Assembly (NCBI GenBank): GCA_040756735.1
Contig: JBFLYC010000019.1
Span: 1-64,000, forward strand
DNA: 64,000 bases
DNA from: JBFLYC01 sp040756735
GTDB taxonomy: Bacteria; Bacillota; DSM-16504; Desulfitibacterales; Desulfitibacteraceae
Reading direction: 5' to 3'
The notes beneath the pieces are model-generated. The model did not search any database and was not told the DNA's origin. It worked only from the letters and a program-made list of their open reading frames with translations. A program made the position numbers and the translations under genes. Shown here one piece after another: positions 17,264 through 25,492 of the stretch. Numbering within the stretch: position 1 is the first letter of the stretch; the number at the start of each line of letters is the position of its first letter.

Positions 17264-17407
17264 GTACTACAGCGAAAGGTTACTCGTTTCGTTACATCGC
17301 TACACCATGGGGACGGTTCCATCGTCTTCCCTTCGGACCTTCGCTGCGCTACGGTGACGCTCGAACCGTCCCCATGGCTCCGCTAATTGCTAAATTTCGC
17401 TGTAGTA
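17264..17407. repeat. MITE-like inverted-repeat element, copy A
   Basis: A 144-bp non-coding element with 13-bp terminal inverted repeats (TACTACAGCGAAA / TTTCGCTGTAGTA), flanked on both sides by TTAG, a likely 4-bp target duplication. An internal dyad, CCATGGGGACGGTTC / GAACCGTCCCCATGG, makes the whole element fold back. Two relatives are found at 35919-36071 and 44978-45084, in the opposite orientation. It sits between mfd and a PrsW-like gene. The core GGGGACGGTTC resembles repeats linked to REP-associated Y1 transposases in Firmicutes, but the TIR and duplication look more like a DDE-mobilised MITE. Confidence 0.75.
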
Positions 17408-17417
17408 TTAGAATAAT

Positions 17418-17813
17418 CTATTTTACTCTATCTGAGGTTATAATTTTAACAACCATAGCGTTCCATAAAGCATGCATTAGCCCTGCTCCGGCTATAGCAG
17501 CCAAAACGCTTTCTGTCAGCAAATACAATCCATAAGTAAGTATACCTAATAAACTATGAGAAATAAAAGACACCAGGGCTGCAACCAACCCTTTATTTGC
17601 AGTTTTAATATCGATAAAACCTTCAATCAGGCCAAAAAATGCATGAGTCAAGATAATTGAAGCCCCAAAGTATAAAGCTAAGAGAGTTTTTAAGAGCTCT
17701 TCGCTAAAAGGGCCCAGGAGAATAACCCCTAATACCTGCATCCTTGCGAGGACAAACCTGTTCAAAAACCAGGCTGCCAATGCGGCCAACAGACCTGCCA
17801 AAATAAACTCCAT
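17418..17813 (-). CDS. Small PrsW/CPBP-like membrane protease candidate
   Basis: A 131-residue membrane protein with about four hydrophobic segments. It has a paired-Glu motif FSEELLKTLLAL (about residues 36-47), a later GLIEGFID and a C-terminal GLMHALWNAMV. EExxK followed by membrane-embedded His residues is the PrsW-type intramembrane protease pattern, though the protein is shorter than usual. The ribosome site GGGGTTAG lies in the pth 3' end, so it is probably co-transcribed with pth. Substrate unknown. Confidence 0.55.
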   Translation of the reverse strand: MEFILAGLLAALAAWFLNRFVLARMQVLGVILLGPFSEELLKTLLALYFGASIILTHAFFGLIEGFIDIKTANKGLVAALVSFISHSLLGILTYGLYLLTESVLAAIAGAGLMHALWNAMVVKIITSDRVK

Positions 17814-17820
17814 GTGTTTA

Positions 17821-18387
17821 CTAACCCCTGTAATTTCTATTATAGATGTTCATTACCTTTTCTATGTCTTCATCTAGCATTTTTTCTACTGCTTCAACAG
17901 ATTTTAAAAGTACTTTCTTGGTTATTTCCCATTCTTCTTCACTAAATACACCAAGGACATGGTCAACTGAATCAGAAGGAGGCCTGCCAATACCAATTTT
18001 TACCCTGGGGATATCCATGGTGCCTAAATGGTCCATAATTGACTGAATTCCTTTATGTCCGCCTGAAGCGCCTCCAGGTCTAATACGTAAAACCCCAAGG
18101 GGCAGATCTAAATCATCATATATTACAATGACCTTATTAATGGCTATTTTATAATAGTTTACCAGAGGTGAAACACATCTGCCACTTAAGTTCATATATG
18201 TCTGTGGTTTAACCAGTATAATTTTTTCCCCTTGATGATACCCTTCTGCCACGAGGCCTTTCTCTTTCGTTTTGCTAAATTCAATACCCCACTTGTCTGC
18301 TAAAAGATCTGCAACCATAAAACCAACATTATGTCTGGTTGCTTCATAATCCTTTCCAGGGTTGCCCAAACCTGCAATCAGCCGCAA
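17821..18387 (-). CDS. pth: Peptidyl-tRNA hydrolase
   Basis: A 188-residue Pth. It has GLGNPGKDYEATRHNVGF at the N-terminus, which holds the conserved Asn and catalytic His. VKPQTYMNLSG, IYDDLDLPLG and RPGGASGGHKGIQSI follow. It recycles tRNA from prematurely released peptidyl-tRNA. It lies downstream of the ctc terminator and upstream of mfd, the classic ctc-pth-mfd order. Confidence 0.96.
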   Translation of the reverse strand: MRLIAGLGNPGKDYEATRHNVGFMVADLLADKWGIEFSKTKEKGLVAEGYHQGEKIILVKPQTYMNLSGRCVSPLVNYYKIAINKVIVIYDDLDLPLGVLRIRPGGASGGHKGIQSIMDHLGTMDIPRVKIGIGRPPSDSVDHVLGVFSEEEWEITKKVLLKSVEAVEKMLDEDIEKVMNIYNRNYRG

Positions 18388-18418
18388 AATGTTTCACCAC
18401 CTAACTGACTTAGTTAGC

Positions 18419-18449
18419 AAAAAACCCGGTTGTTTAAAACCAGGTTTTA
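18419..18449 (-). terminator. Intrinsic terminator after ctc
   Basis: Minus-strand AAAACCTGGTT-ttaaa-CAACCGGGTTTT with one G-T pair and a T6 run, between ctc and pth. Confidence 0.8.
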
Positions 18450-18467
18450 TCATTATCTTATAACTAA

Positions 18468-19121
18468 TTATTCCGCTGCATTTTGTTCCTCAGCTTCCGC
18501 AGCAGGACCTTCCTGTCCTTCAACTCCCAGCTCTTCTGCTTCTTCTGCTTCTTCTTCAGCCCTTGGACTTGATACCACGGCCACCACTGTACTGGGATCT
18601 GTAATATACTCTACTTTTTCTGAAGCAGGTATATCTGCAACAGACACACTGTCTCCAATCTTCAGATTGCTAATGTCCACTTCTACAGCAGCAGGAATAT
18701 CTGCAGGTAAGCAGCGAATAGCAAGTTCCCTTAATCTATGCTGGAGAATACCTCCTTCAGCTATACCTATGCTTTCACCTACTAAGATAATGGGAACGGT
18801 GGTTTCAAGTTTTTCAGACATAGAAACCTGGTAAAAATCAATATGTGATAGAGTCTTCTTAACTGGATGCCTCTGCACTTCCCTCATCAACACATTATAC
18901 TCCTTGGAACCGTTATTTGTTTCCACTTTTAGCTGGAGAAATGCATTTTCACCTGCGCTTGTTATTACTTTTTCTACAGTTTTTTCAAGAACCAGCAAGG
19001 GTATGCTATCTACCTCTTGTCCATATAAAACAGCCGGAATACTCCCCTGGTTTCTCATCCTGTTCATATATCCCTTTCCACGGCCGGTGCGAACCTTTGC
19101 ATCCAATTGTAATGTTTCCAT
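18468..19121 (-). CDS. rplY: 50S ribosomal protein L25/general stress protein Ctc
   Basis: About 217 residues, the long CTC form. The N-terminal L25 domain binds 5S rRNA (KVRTGRGKGYMNRMRNQGSI, VLMREVQRHPVKKTLSHIDF). The C-terminal TL5-like domain ends in a very acidic tail of Glu and Ala. ATG 19121 is preceded by GAGAGGTG. The longer GTG start would overlap that ribosome site, so I discount it. A sigma-A-type promoter lies about 85 bases upstream. Confidence 0.94.
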   Translation of the reverse strand: METLQLDAKVRTGRGKGYMNRMRNQGSIPAVLYGQEVDSIPLLVLEKTVEKVITSAGENAFLQLKVETNNGSKEYNVLMREVQRHPVKKTLSHIDFYQVSMSEKLETTVPIILVGESIGIAEGGILQHRLRELAIRCLPADIPAAVEVDISNLKIGDSVSVADIPASEKVEYITDPSTVVAVVSSPRAEEEAEEAEELGVEGQEGPAAEAEEQNAAE

Positions 19122-19204
19122 ACATATCACCTCTCAATTACATACTTTGTTCTTTCCCCATGTTGGGTATTCCTTATCCCCTTTCATTTATCTAGTTTAA
19201 CCTA

Positions 19205-19233
19205 ATTTTAGCATAATACCACATGCTTGTGAA
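19205..19233 (-). promoter_or_regulatory. rplY: Sigma-A promoter for ctc
   Basis: Minus-strand TTCACA (19228-19233), a 17-base spacer and TAAAAT (19205-19210), in the divergent gap between ctc and the PRC-barrel gene. Confidence 0.5.
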
Positions 19234-19274
19234 TAATATCATGCAAAGAGATAGTTTTAGGAGGAATTAAGAGC

Positions 19275-19997
19275 ATGAGTATCAAGGGTAAAACTGTTTT
19301 GGGCAAGGCAATTGTATGTCTTCAAAACGGCCAGCAGATTGGCAGGGTAAAGGGTCTTATAATTGATCCTGATGAAACATCGGTGGTTGCCCTGCTAGTT
19401 GAAAACAAAGCCCTATATAAAGACAAAATGGTTGTTCAATATGGTAAAGTCTATGGTATCGCAGAAGTAGTAACTGTTAAATACGCAAATTCACTTGAAA
19501 AAGCACAAGCCAGTTCACCCATCGGCAGGCTGCTCAGGGACAAAATTGCCTTTTACGGAGCTAAAGTGATAACTGAAGATGGAAGCATCATAGGAACAAT
19601 TGACGATTTTCTTTTTGATACTGCTACAGGCAAGATAGAGACTCTTGTTATTAGCGGTAAAATACATGAAAAAATCTTCAAGGGTACTTTAGAACTACCC
19701 ATCTCTCAAGTAACCACCATAGGCAGGGATGCTGTAATTGCAAAATCTAGAGCTGTTGATGCCCTGGTGGAACCGGAAAGCCACCTTGCAGCAAAAGTAG
19801 AAGCAATAAAGGCCTCCGGCAGTAAAGTATGGAACGCGACCAGGGATACAACTTCCAGATTTAGAAGGCAGCTGTCTCTTACCTTCAAAAATCTCAAAGC
19901 AAAAAATAAAGGCCAAGATACTGACCAAGAATATCCATGTTGCCTGGACCCAGAGTTTCCAGCACAGGTGGAAAAGAAGGATGAAACTAAATCTTAA
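19275..19997 (+). CDS. PRC-barrel domain protein
   Basis: A 240-residue cytosolic protein with two PRC-barrel domains (about 5-75 and 88-160). Each has the pattern of a G-x-I/V turn followed by a strand (QIGRVKGLIIDPDE, then SIIGTIDDFLFDTATG). A basic, Lys-rich segment and an acidic tail follow. PRC barrels occur in RimM, photosynthetic reaction centre H and sporulation proteins such as YlmC. The exact role here is unknown. The start has GGAGGAATT. It is divergent from ctc and converges on prs, overlapping its stop by 4 bases. Confidence 0.75.
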   Translation: MSIKGKTVLGKAIVCLQNGQQIGRVKGLIIDPDETSVVALLVENKALYKDKMVVQYGKVYGIAEVVTVKYANSLEKAQASSPIGRLLRDKIAFYGAKVITEDGSIIGTIDDFLFDTATGKIETLVISGKIHEKIFKGTLELPISQVTTIGRDAVIAKSRAVDALVEPESHLAAKVEAIKASGSKVWNATRDTTSRFRRQLSLTFKNLKAKNKGQDTDQEYPCCLDPEFPAQVEKKDETKS

Positions 19998-20938
19998 TCG
20001 AAAAGCTTACTAACAGATAGGTCCTCATGAATTCTAATAATTGCTTCTCCTAACAAAGGAGCAACAGACAATGTTTTAATCTTGGGAATCATTTTTTCTT
20101 TGGAAACTGGTATGGTATTAGTAATAATAAATTCTTCAAAGGGAGTATCTTCTATTCTTTGGATTGCCGGACCTGATAAAACTGCATGGGTACAACATGC
20201 ATAGACGCGCTTTGCACCGCGCTCCAATAAAGCCATGGCTCCAGTTGTGATGGTGCCGGCAGTGTCCACAATATCATCAGTCATAATAACAGTCTTGCCT
20301 TTTACTTCCCCAATCAAGTTCATTACTTCAGACACATTCGGGGCTGGTCTTCTTTTGTCAATGATTGCCAGTCCACAGCCGAGCCTTTCGGCTAAATCTC
20401 TGGACCTGGTAACGCCCCCTATGTCAGGGGAAACAACCATAAGGTTGTCTAGGTCTAGGTTTTTAAAGTATTCTGCCAAAATAGGCACACCAAGTAAATG
20501 ATCGAAGGGAATATCAAAAAATCCTTGAATGGCGTTGGCATGCAAATCCATGGCAATAACCCTGTTTGCTCCCGCAGCGGTTATCAAATTTGCCACAAGC
20601 TTTGCTGAAATCGGGTCCCTGGCTTTAATTTTTCTTTCTTGCCTGGCATAACCATAGTATGGGATTACGGCGGTTATCCTCTTGGCTGATGCTCTTTTCA
20701 AAGCGTCTATAAGTATTAAAAGTTCCATCAAGTGCTCATTGACTGGATTAGATGTGGGTTGAATAACAAAAGCATCAGCCCCGCGAACACTCTCATTAAT
20801 GGCTAACCCGATCTCCCCATCTTTAAAACGGCTAATTTGGGCACATCCCAGAGGCACACCCAGGTATTCCGATATCTCCTCAGCCAGTTGCGGATGGGCA
20901 TTGCCTGTGAATATCTTCAATTTCTGCCTATTGGACAT
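19994..20938 (-). CDS. prs: Ribose-phosphate pyrophosphokinase
   Basis: A 314-residue PRPP synthase. FKDGEIGLAINESVRG binds ATP, MDLHANAIQGFFDIP is the catalytic flexible region, and VSPDIGGVTRSRDLAERL and IMTDDIVDTAGTITTGA form the PRPP-binding loops. It makes PRPP from ribose-5-phosphate and ATP for nucleotide, His and Trp synthesis. It follows glmU in the conserved order. The ATG start has GGAGGTAAAAA upstream. Confidence 0.97.
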   Translation of the reverse strand: MSNRQKLKIFTGNAHPQLAEEISEYLGVPLGCAQISRFKDGEIGLAINESVRGADAFVIQPTSNPVNEHLMELLILIDALKRASAKRITAVIPYYGYARQERKIKARDPISAKLVANLITAAGANRVIAMDLHANAIQGFFDIPFDHLLGVPILAEYFKNLDLDNLMVVSPDIGGVTRSRDLAERLGCGLAIIDKRRPAPNVSEVMNLIGEVKGKTVIMTDDIVDTAGTITTGAMALLERGAKRVYACCTHAVLSGPAIQRIEDTPFEEFIITNTIPVSKEKMIPKIKTLSVAPLLGEAIIRIHEDLSVSKLFD

Positions 20939-21025
20939 TTTTTACCTCCACTGACAATAAAAATTCAAAACATATTAAACTTCTATATGTTTCGACAAAT
21001 TCCTCCATGAAAGGCCTCGTAATTT

Positions 21026-22399
21026 TTACTCTTTTTCTTTGTCCTTTTGTCTATTTACCCATCCTAGAATATTTGTTTGTCTTTGTCTGCCTAAGGCCAA
21101 TGAATCTGGGGGAACATCTTCAGTAATAGTTGAACCTGCCCCTGTAACCGCGTTTTTCCCTACTCTGACTGGAGCAACCAAATTGGTATTACTGCCAATA
21201 AAGGCGCCGTCTTCCAACACTGTCTGCCATTTATTCTTACCATCGTAGTTACAGGTTATGGTACCTGCCCCTACATTTACTTCTTCTCCGATTGTACAAT
21301 CTCCTACATAGGACAAATGAGGGATTTTGCTGCCCGGACCTACTATAGATTTTTTAATCTCCACAAAATCGCCCACTTTAACGCCTTCTGCCAACTCTGT
21401 GCCTGGCCTTAAATAGCTGAATGGTCCAAGGGTACAGTTTGACCCAATAGTTGCACCTTTAGCTACAATTCGGTCCATGGTTACAGAATTACCTACAAAT
21501 GTATCTTCAAGGGTACAATGAGGTCCTATCCGACAGCCCTCGCCTACATGCGTGTCCCCCTGCAGGAAAGAGAATGGATAGATAACAGTATCCATGCCTA
21601 TGGTAACAGAAGCATCAATATATGTGACTTCCGGGTCTACAATAGTAACTCCTGAAAGCATATGTCTTTCATTAATTTTTCTACGCAGCAGCTTCTCAGC
21701 CTCAGAGAGCTGAACCCTGTTGTTGATGCCTTCAGTTTCCCTGTAATCTTCTGTTACCAGGGTTTCAACTCTTAAATAATCTTTTGCCAGTGACTCAATA
21801 ACATCTGTCAAGTAGTACTCCCCTTGACTGTTTTGAGGCGATATTTTTTTTAGGGCTGCAAAAAGGGCTTCTTTTTGAAAGCAATATGTCCCGGTATTTA
21901 TTTCCTTTATAGCCCTTTGAACCTCCTCAGCGTCTTTTTCTTCAACAATTTTTATGAGGGTTCCGCAGTCATTCCTGATAATTCTGCCATATCCCTGAGC
22001 ATTAGGCAGCACAGCAGTCAATACTGTTGCAGCTGCTTTGTTCTCAAGATGCTGTTTTAACAATCTCTTAAAAGTATCGCCCGTCAGCAGGGGAGTATCC
22101 CCGCAAACAACAAGAACAGTATCCACTGCAGCATCAAGACACCCTTGAGCTTGCAGTACAGCGTGCCCAGTACCTAACTGTTGTTCCTGCAAAGCATATT
22201 TATATTTGCTGCCAAGGTGATTCATAACTTCTTGAGCGCCATAACCCACTACAATAACAATCTCTTTAACCTCTGCTTCAGACAATGCATCACAAACATG
22301 CTCAATCAAGGTTTTCCCAGCTGCTTTATGCAGCACCTTTGGAATATTTGATTTCATGCGTGTTCCTTTTCCGGCTGCTAAGACAATAGCTGCTAACAT
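21026..22399 (-). CDS. glmU: Bifunctional UDP-GlcNAc synthase GlmU
   Basis: A 457-residue two-domain enzyme. The N-terminal uridylyltransferase has LAAGKGTRMKSNIPKVLHK and VVCGDTPLLTGDTF. The C-terminal left-handed beta-helix acetyltransferase (about 250-457) has hexapeptide repeats, SYVGDCTIGEEVNVGAGTI, CNYDGKNK and FIGSNTNLVAPV. It makes UDP-GlcNAc for peptidoglycan and teichoic acid. It lies between spoVG and prs, the standard Firmicute gene order. Confidence 0.97.
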   Translation of the reverse strand: MLAAIVLAAGKGTRMKSNIPKVLHKAAGKTLIEHVCDALSEAEVKEIVIVVGYGAQEVMNHLGSKYKYALQEQQLGTGHAVLQAQGCLDAAVDTVLVVCGDTPLLTGDTFKRLLKQHLENKAAATVLTAVLPNAQGYGRIIRNDCGTLIKIVEEKDAEEVQRAIKEINTGTYCFQKEALFAALKKISPQNSQGEYYLTDVIESLAKDYLRVETLVTEDYRETEGINNRVQLSEAEKLLRRKINERHMLSGVTIVDPEVTYIDASVTIGMDTVIYPFSFLQGDTHVGEGCRIGPHCTLEDTFVGNSVTMDRIVAKGATIGSNCTLGPFSYLRPGTELAEGVKVGDFVEIKKSIVGPGSKIPHLSYVGDCTIGEEVNVGAGTITCNYDGKNKWQTVLEDGAFIGSNTNLVAPVRVGKNAVTGAGSTITEDVPPDSLALGRQRQTNILGWVNRQKDKEKE

Positions 22400-22480
22400 T
22401 AATCAACCCCCCCATAAAATATTTGATCCTCGCTCTTAGGATACCATATTATAAAGGGTACATTCATGTACAAAATATTT

Positions 22481-22511
22481 AAAAAAATTAAAGGAGCACT
22501 AGCTCCTTTAA
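22481..22511 (-). terminator. Intrinsic terminator after spoVG
   Basis: Minus-strand TTAAAGGAGC-tagt-GCTCCTTTAA followed by a T7 run, between spoVG and glmU. Confidence 0.85.
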
Positions 22512-22536
22512 ATATAAATACTTTTTTAACTATCTC

Positions 22537-22791
22537 CTATACTACCTCTCCATAGGCTTTTAACACTGCTGACTGTATTGTCTCTCTAGCTGTTGAACAA
22601 ATAGGATGCGCTATGTCTCTAAATTCACCATCGGGCATTTTACGACTTGGCATGGCAACAAATAAACCATTTTGCCCCTCTATTACCTTTACATCATGAA
22701 TAACAAAAGCATCATCTAAAGTTACAGAAACAATTGCCTTCATTTTTCCTTCCTGATTAATCTTTCTAATTCTCACATCAGTAATATTCAA
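22537..22791 (-). CDS. spoVG: SpoVG, RNA-binding regulator of septation and sporulation
   Basis: An 84-residue protein with NITDVRIRKI at the N-terminus, then VTLDDAFVIHDVKVIEG and the C-terminal MPSRKMPDGEFRDIAHP. These match SpoVG along its length. TTG 22791, preceded by GGTGAGG, gives the family N-terminus; the ATG six codons upstream does not. Bacillus SpoVG affects asymmetric septation and binds RNA and DNA. A sigma-H promoter lies upstream and a strong terminator follows. Confidence 0.95.
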   Translation of the reverse strand: MNITDVRIRKINQEGKMKAIVSVTLDDAFVIHDVKVIEGQNGLFVAMPSRKMPDGEFRDIAHPICSTARETIQSAVLKAYGEVV

Positions 22792-22839
22792 GCCCTCACC
22801 ACCCTTCATTGTAGCTCTTACTTACCGTAGTTATTTACT

Positions 22840-22864
22840 ATTCTCTATTTGGCATAAAATTCCT
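22840..22864 (-). promoter_or_regulatory. spoVG: Sigma-H promoter of spoVG
   Basis: Minus-strand AGGAATT (22858-22864), a 13-base spacer and AGAAT (22840-22844) match the sigma-H consensus AGGAWWT-N12-14-RGAAT exactly. The Bacillus spoVG promoter is the classic sigma-H promoter. Confidence 0.75.
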
Positions 22865-22952
22865 TCTTAATATTAGTATAATTTTACTCATAATTGTAAC
22901 TTTTTAAACATTTTTCCGGTAATTTTCATTAAAATTTTTTCATAAAAATTTT

Positions 22953-23732
22953 TTAAGGTATGCCCTTTTCCCTAGGACTGGGACTGATTACCTCATTTAC
23001 TAACTGCAAGTCACTTGGCTTGTCAACATCTATGCCTATTTCAGGGTAAGCGCTTACTACGGCTCTACCTTTAATTCCCAATAAATCAGAGAATTTTTGT
23101 TCAACTTCTTTTAACGAAAGCATCTTAAGCAGCAGCTTAAGAATAAATCCCCAACCTATTAGTCCGCTTAATGCTACCGGGCTTTTTCTTAATTTAACTA
23201 ACTGCCTTCCCCGTACTGCGCACCTGGCCACGATCTTAGGGTTTACTAAAAACATATTTCCTCCTGTAAAAATACCTTCTCTTAAGGTAACATAGGTTCT
23301 TTTTACAGTGGGATATTTAGCTTCATTGGCTTCCTTGGGAACTATTGGATAATACAGGTCAACACTAGAATCATTACACGCCTGGAGAAAATCCTCAATA
23401 GCAGCAGCATTTATCAAAGGAATATCTGCCGTTACTATCAAAATCTTTCCGTTAGAATTAAGCATTTCTATCCCATTAAGAACACTGTCTATGGCGCTTT
23501 CTCCCTCCATGGCCAGTATAATATCCGGCTTGTGTGAAAAAACCTTTTGAATTTCTACCAGGGGGCCTACAACCACAATTCTCTCCACCTGAGCAGAGGC
23601 TTGCAGCGCTTCCACCACATATTCCACCATAAACTTATTTCCTATGGGAATTAATGCTTCTGCGGCAACTTCACTATCTGACCGAAGCTTGTCTTTACCT
23701 TTTCCACCTGCAATAACCAATGCATCAACCAA
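22953..23732 (-). CDS. MobA-like NTP transferase
   Basis: A 259-residue nucleotidyltransferase-fold protein. The N-terminal loop LVIAGGKGKDKLR resembles the GT-A nucleotide-binding motif. LIVTADIPLINAAAIEDF carries the metal-binding Asp and GIDVDKPSDLQLV is near the end. MobA-type enzymes attach GMP or CMP to molybdopterin, but this subgroup, beside ispE in Clostridia, has no proven substrate. TTG 23732 has the ribosome site GGGGTAGGA. Its place after a GntR gene and ispE suggests one operon. Confidence 0.7.
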   Translation of the reverse strand: MVDALVIAGGKGKDKLRSDSEVAAEALIPIGNKFMVEYVVEALQASAQVERIVVVGPLVEIQKVFSHKPDIILAMEGESAIDSVLNGIEMLNSNGKILIVTADIPLINAAAIEDFLQACNDSSVDLYYPIVPKEANEAKYPTVKRTYVTLREGIFTGGNMFLVNPKIVARCAVRGRQLVKLRKSPVALSGLIGWGFILKLLLKMLSLKEVEQKFSDLLGIKGRAVVSAYPEIGIDVDKPSDLQLVNEVISPSPREKGIP

Positions 23733-23762
23733 TATAATCCTACCCCTTTGCTTGTCTATAAA

Positions 23763-24449
23763 TTAAATCTGCGGCCTTTTTTCTTTGAGACCCTCCAGGA
23801 TAATATTTTCTGCATTTTCAATATGTTCCTTGGCTAATTTTTCAGCAAGACCTACATTTCTTTGGTAAATGGCATCTAATAAATTTTTATGCTCCTCCAT
23901 GGTATCCTTAAGCCTGCCGGGGTGAGCCAGGGAAGCGCTCCTGTACCTGTGAATCTGCTCCCGCAAGTTGCTAAGGATTTGCACCAACCTGTCATTTCGG
24001 CTTGCCTGATAAATGATTTCATGAAACTCACTATCAAACCTTATTGCCATTTCCAAATCTGAATTTTCAAGGGCTGCCTTTGCCTCCACGAACTTTCTTT
24101 CCAAATCTTCCATCTGTTCATCTGTTATCCTCTGGGCAGCTAGACCGGCAGCCAAAGACTCCATTGCAGCTCTGACTTCAAATACCTGGGCCACATCTTT
24201 TAAAGATACATCTGAAACATAGGCTCCCCTTCTGGGGATCATAATGATAAAACCTTCTAGCTCAAGTTTTCGTATAGCTTCTCGAACTGGTGTCCTGCTA
24301 ACCCCCAATTCTTCAGCGATCTGCTGCTCCATCAAGCGCTCACCTGGTTTCAACTGTCCTTTAACTATGGCATCCTTCAGCGCTTCAAAAACAATATCCC
24401 TTAAAGGTTTGTATGCTTCAAGCTTTATTGGAGACAATCTACTTTCCAT
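23763..24449 (-). CDS. GntR-family (FadR/FCD) transcriptional regulator
   Basis: A 228-residue regulator: N-terminal winged HTH (LKPGERLMEQQIAEELGVSR, then TPVREAIRKLELEGFI) and a C-terminal all-helical FCD domain (about 90-220) with the usual metal-binding His and Asp positions (RFDSEFHEIIYQAS). FCD regulators respond to organic acids. It lies between ispE and the MobA-like gene with small gaps, so it is probably part of that operon. The ligand is unknown. Confidence 0.85.
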   Translation of the reverse strand: MESRLSPIKLEAYKPLRDIVFEALKDAIVKGQLKPGERLMEQQIAEELGVSRTPVREAIRKLELEGFIIMIPRRGAYVSDVSLKDVAQVFEVRAAMESLAAGLAAQRITDEQMEDLERKFVEAKAALENSDLEMAIRFDSEFHEIIYQASRNDRLVQILSNLREQIHRYRSASLAHPGRLKDTMEEHKNLLDAIYQRNVGLAEKLAKEHIENAENIILEGLKEKRPQI

Positions 24450-24466
24450 AATTATTCACCCTCTTC

Positions 24467-25315
24467 TTATGTAGTTTTACACAAAAACACCTCAGAATAG
24501 TCATTTCTGAACTGTTTATATATATATTGAGCTTGATCCTGATCAGAACATATGGCAAAAACAGTGGGTCCGCTGCCGCACATCTGGGCTGCAGCCGCAC
24601 CATACATTAACATCTTTTCCTTAATTTCAGCAACCTCCTGCAAAAGACTGCAGGTTACAGGTTCTAAAACATTGCCCATGGATTTGCTTAGCAAGTTTAA
24701 ATCTTTATACTCTATGGCTTGGACTGCCTTGTCCACATCAGGCCTATTAGAAAGGCTTTGCAGGTCAACCCTTTCATAAACAGCTTTGGTACTGATCCCT
24801 TTAGCAGGCTTTACTAATACTATATCACATGTTTGCAATGGAGGTAAGAGGTTTAAACGCTCGCCTATCCCTGTTGCTAAAACAGTACCCCCTACCAGAC
24901 AGAAAGGCACATCCGCTCCAAGTTTTTTTGCCAGGGATACTAGTTGGTGCAAGGTAAAATTAAGCTCATAGAGGTAATTCAACCCCAACAATACTCCTGC
25001 TGCATTAGAGCTGCCCCCTGCTAATCCAGCTTCAAAGGGAATTTTTTTTCTAATATGTATTCTTGCACCCAAACTTAAACCTGCGGTTCTAAAAAGCAAT
25101 TCAGCAGCCTTGTAAGCTATATTTTCAGGGCCTTCCGGAACCTGGGGGTGATCACATGCAACAGTAATTCCACTGTCCTTTGCAAGCTCTACCTGGTCAC
25201 ACAGGTCCAGGCTCTGCATAATGGTTTTTAAGTCATGATAACCATCGGGCCTTTTGCTAATAATATCCAGACATAAATTAATCTTAGCATATGTCTTAAT
25301 TTTTATGTTATTCAC
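24467..25315 (-). CDS. ispE: 4-diphosphocytidyl-2-C-methyl-D-erythritol kinase
   Basis: A 282-residue GHMP kinase of the MEP isoprenoid pathway. It has KTYAKINLCLDIISKRPDGY with the catalytic Lys, the ATP loop IPFEAGLAGGSSNAAGVL and AAAQMCGSGPTVFAI near the C-terminus. GTG 25315 is supported by CAGGAGGTTTATA. The MEP pathway is expected in this group. First gene of the ispE, GntR, mobA-like series. Confidence 0.95.
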   Translation of the reverse strand: MNNIKIKTYAKINLCLDIISKRPDGYHDLKTIMQSLDLCDQVELAKDSGITVACDHPQVPEGPENIAYKAAELLFRTAGLSLGARIHIRKKIPFEAGLAGGSSNAAGVLLGLNYLYELNFTLHQLVSLAKKLGADVPFCLVGGTVLATGIGERLNLLPPLQTCDIVLVKPAKGISTKAVYERVDLQSLSNRPDVDKAVQAIEYKDLNLLSKSMGNVLEPVTCSLLQEVAEIKEKMLMYGAAAAQMCGSGPTVFAICSDQDQAQYIYKQFRNDYSEVFLCKTT

Positions 25316-25353
25316 TATAAACCTCCTGCTCTCATTGTAAAATTGTAGAATAA

Positions 25354-25432
25354 AGAATTCAGGAGACAGAATTCAGAATAAAATCAAGCGCTCCTACTGA
25401 CTCCTGTATTCTGACTTTCTGTATTCCTCTTT
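25354..25432. repeat. Imperfect inverted repeat (REP-like) between ispE and the FG-GAP gene
   Basis: AGAATTCAGGAGACAG on the left matches AGAATACAGGAGTCAG on the opposite strand of the right arm, with two mismatches. Further repeats of the CAGAATTCAGAATA type occur inside. It is non-coding and has no clear T-run. Similar GAATTCAGGAG sequences recur in Peptococcaceae genomes as I recall them. No second copy was noticed in this window. Confidence 0.45.
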
Positions 25433-25464
25433 CTATTGTAACAAGTAAAACTCTTATACAAAAG

Positions 25465-25492
25465 AAAAAAGGCTTAAAATTTTAAGCCTTTT
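25465..25492 (-). terminator. Intrinsic terminator overlapping the FG-GAP gene stop
   Basis: A perfect palindrome, AAAAGGCTTAAAA / TTTTAAGCCTTTT, in which the stop codon TAA lies in the stem, followed by T-rich sequence in the minus direction. Confidence 0.8.
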
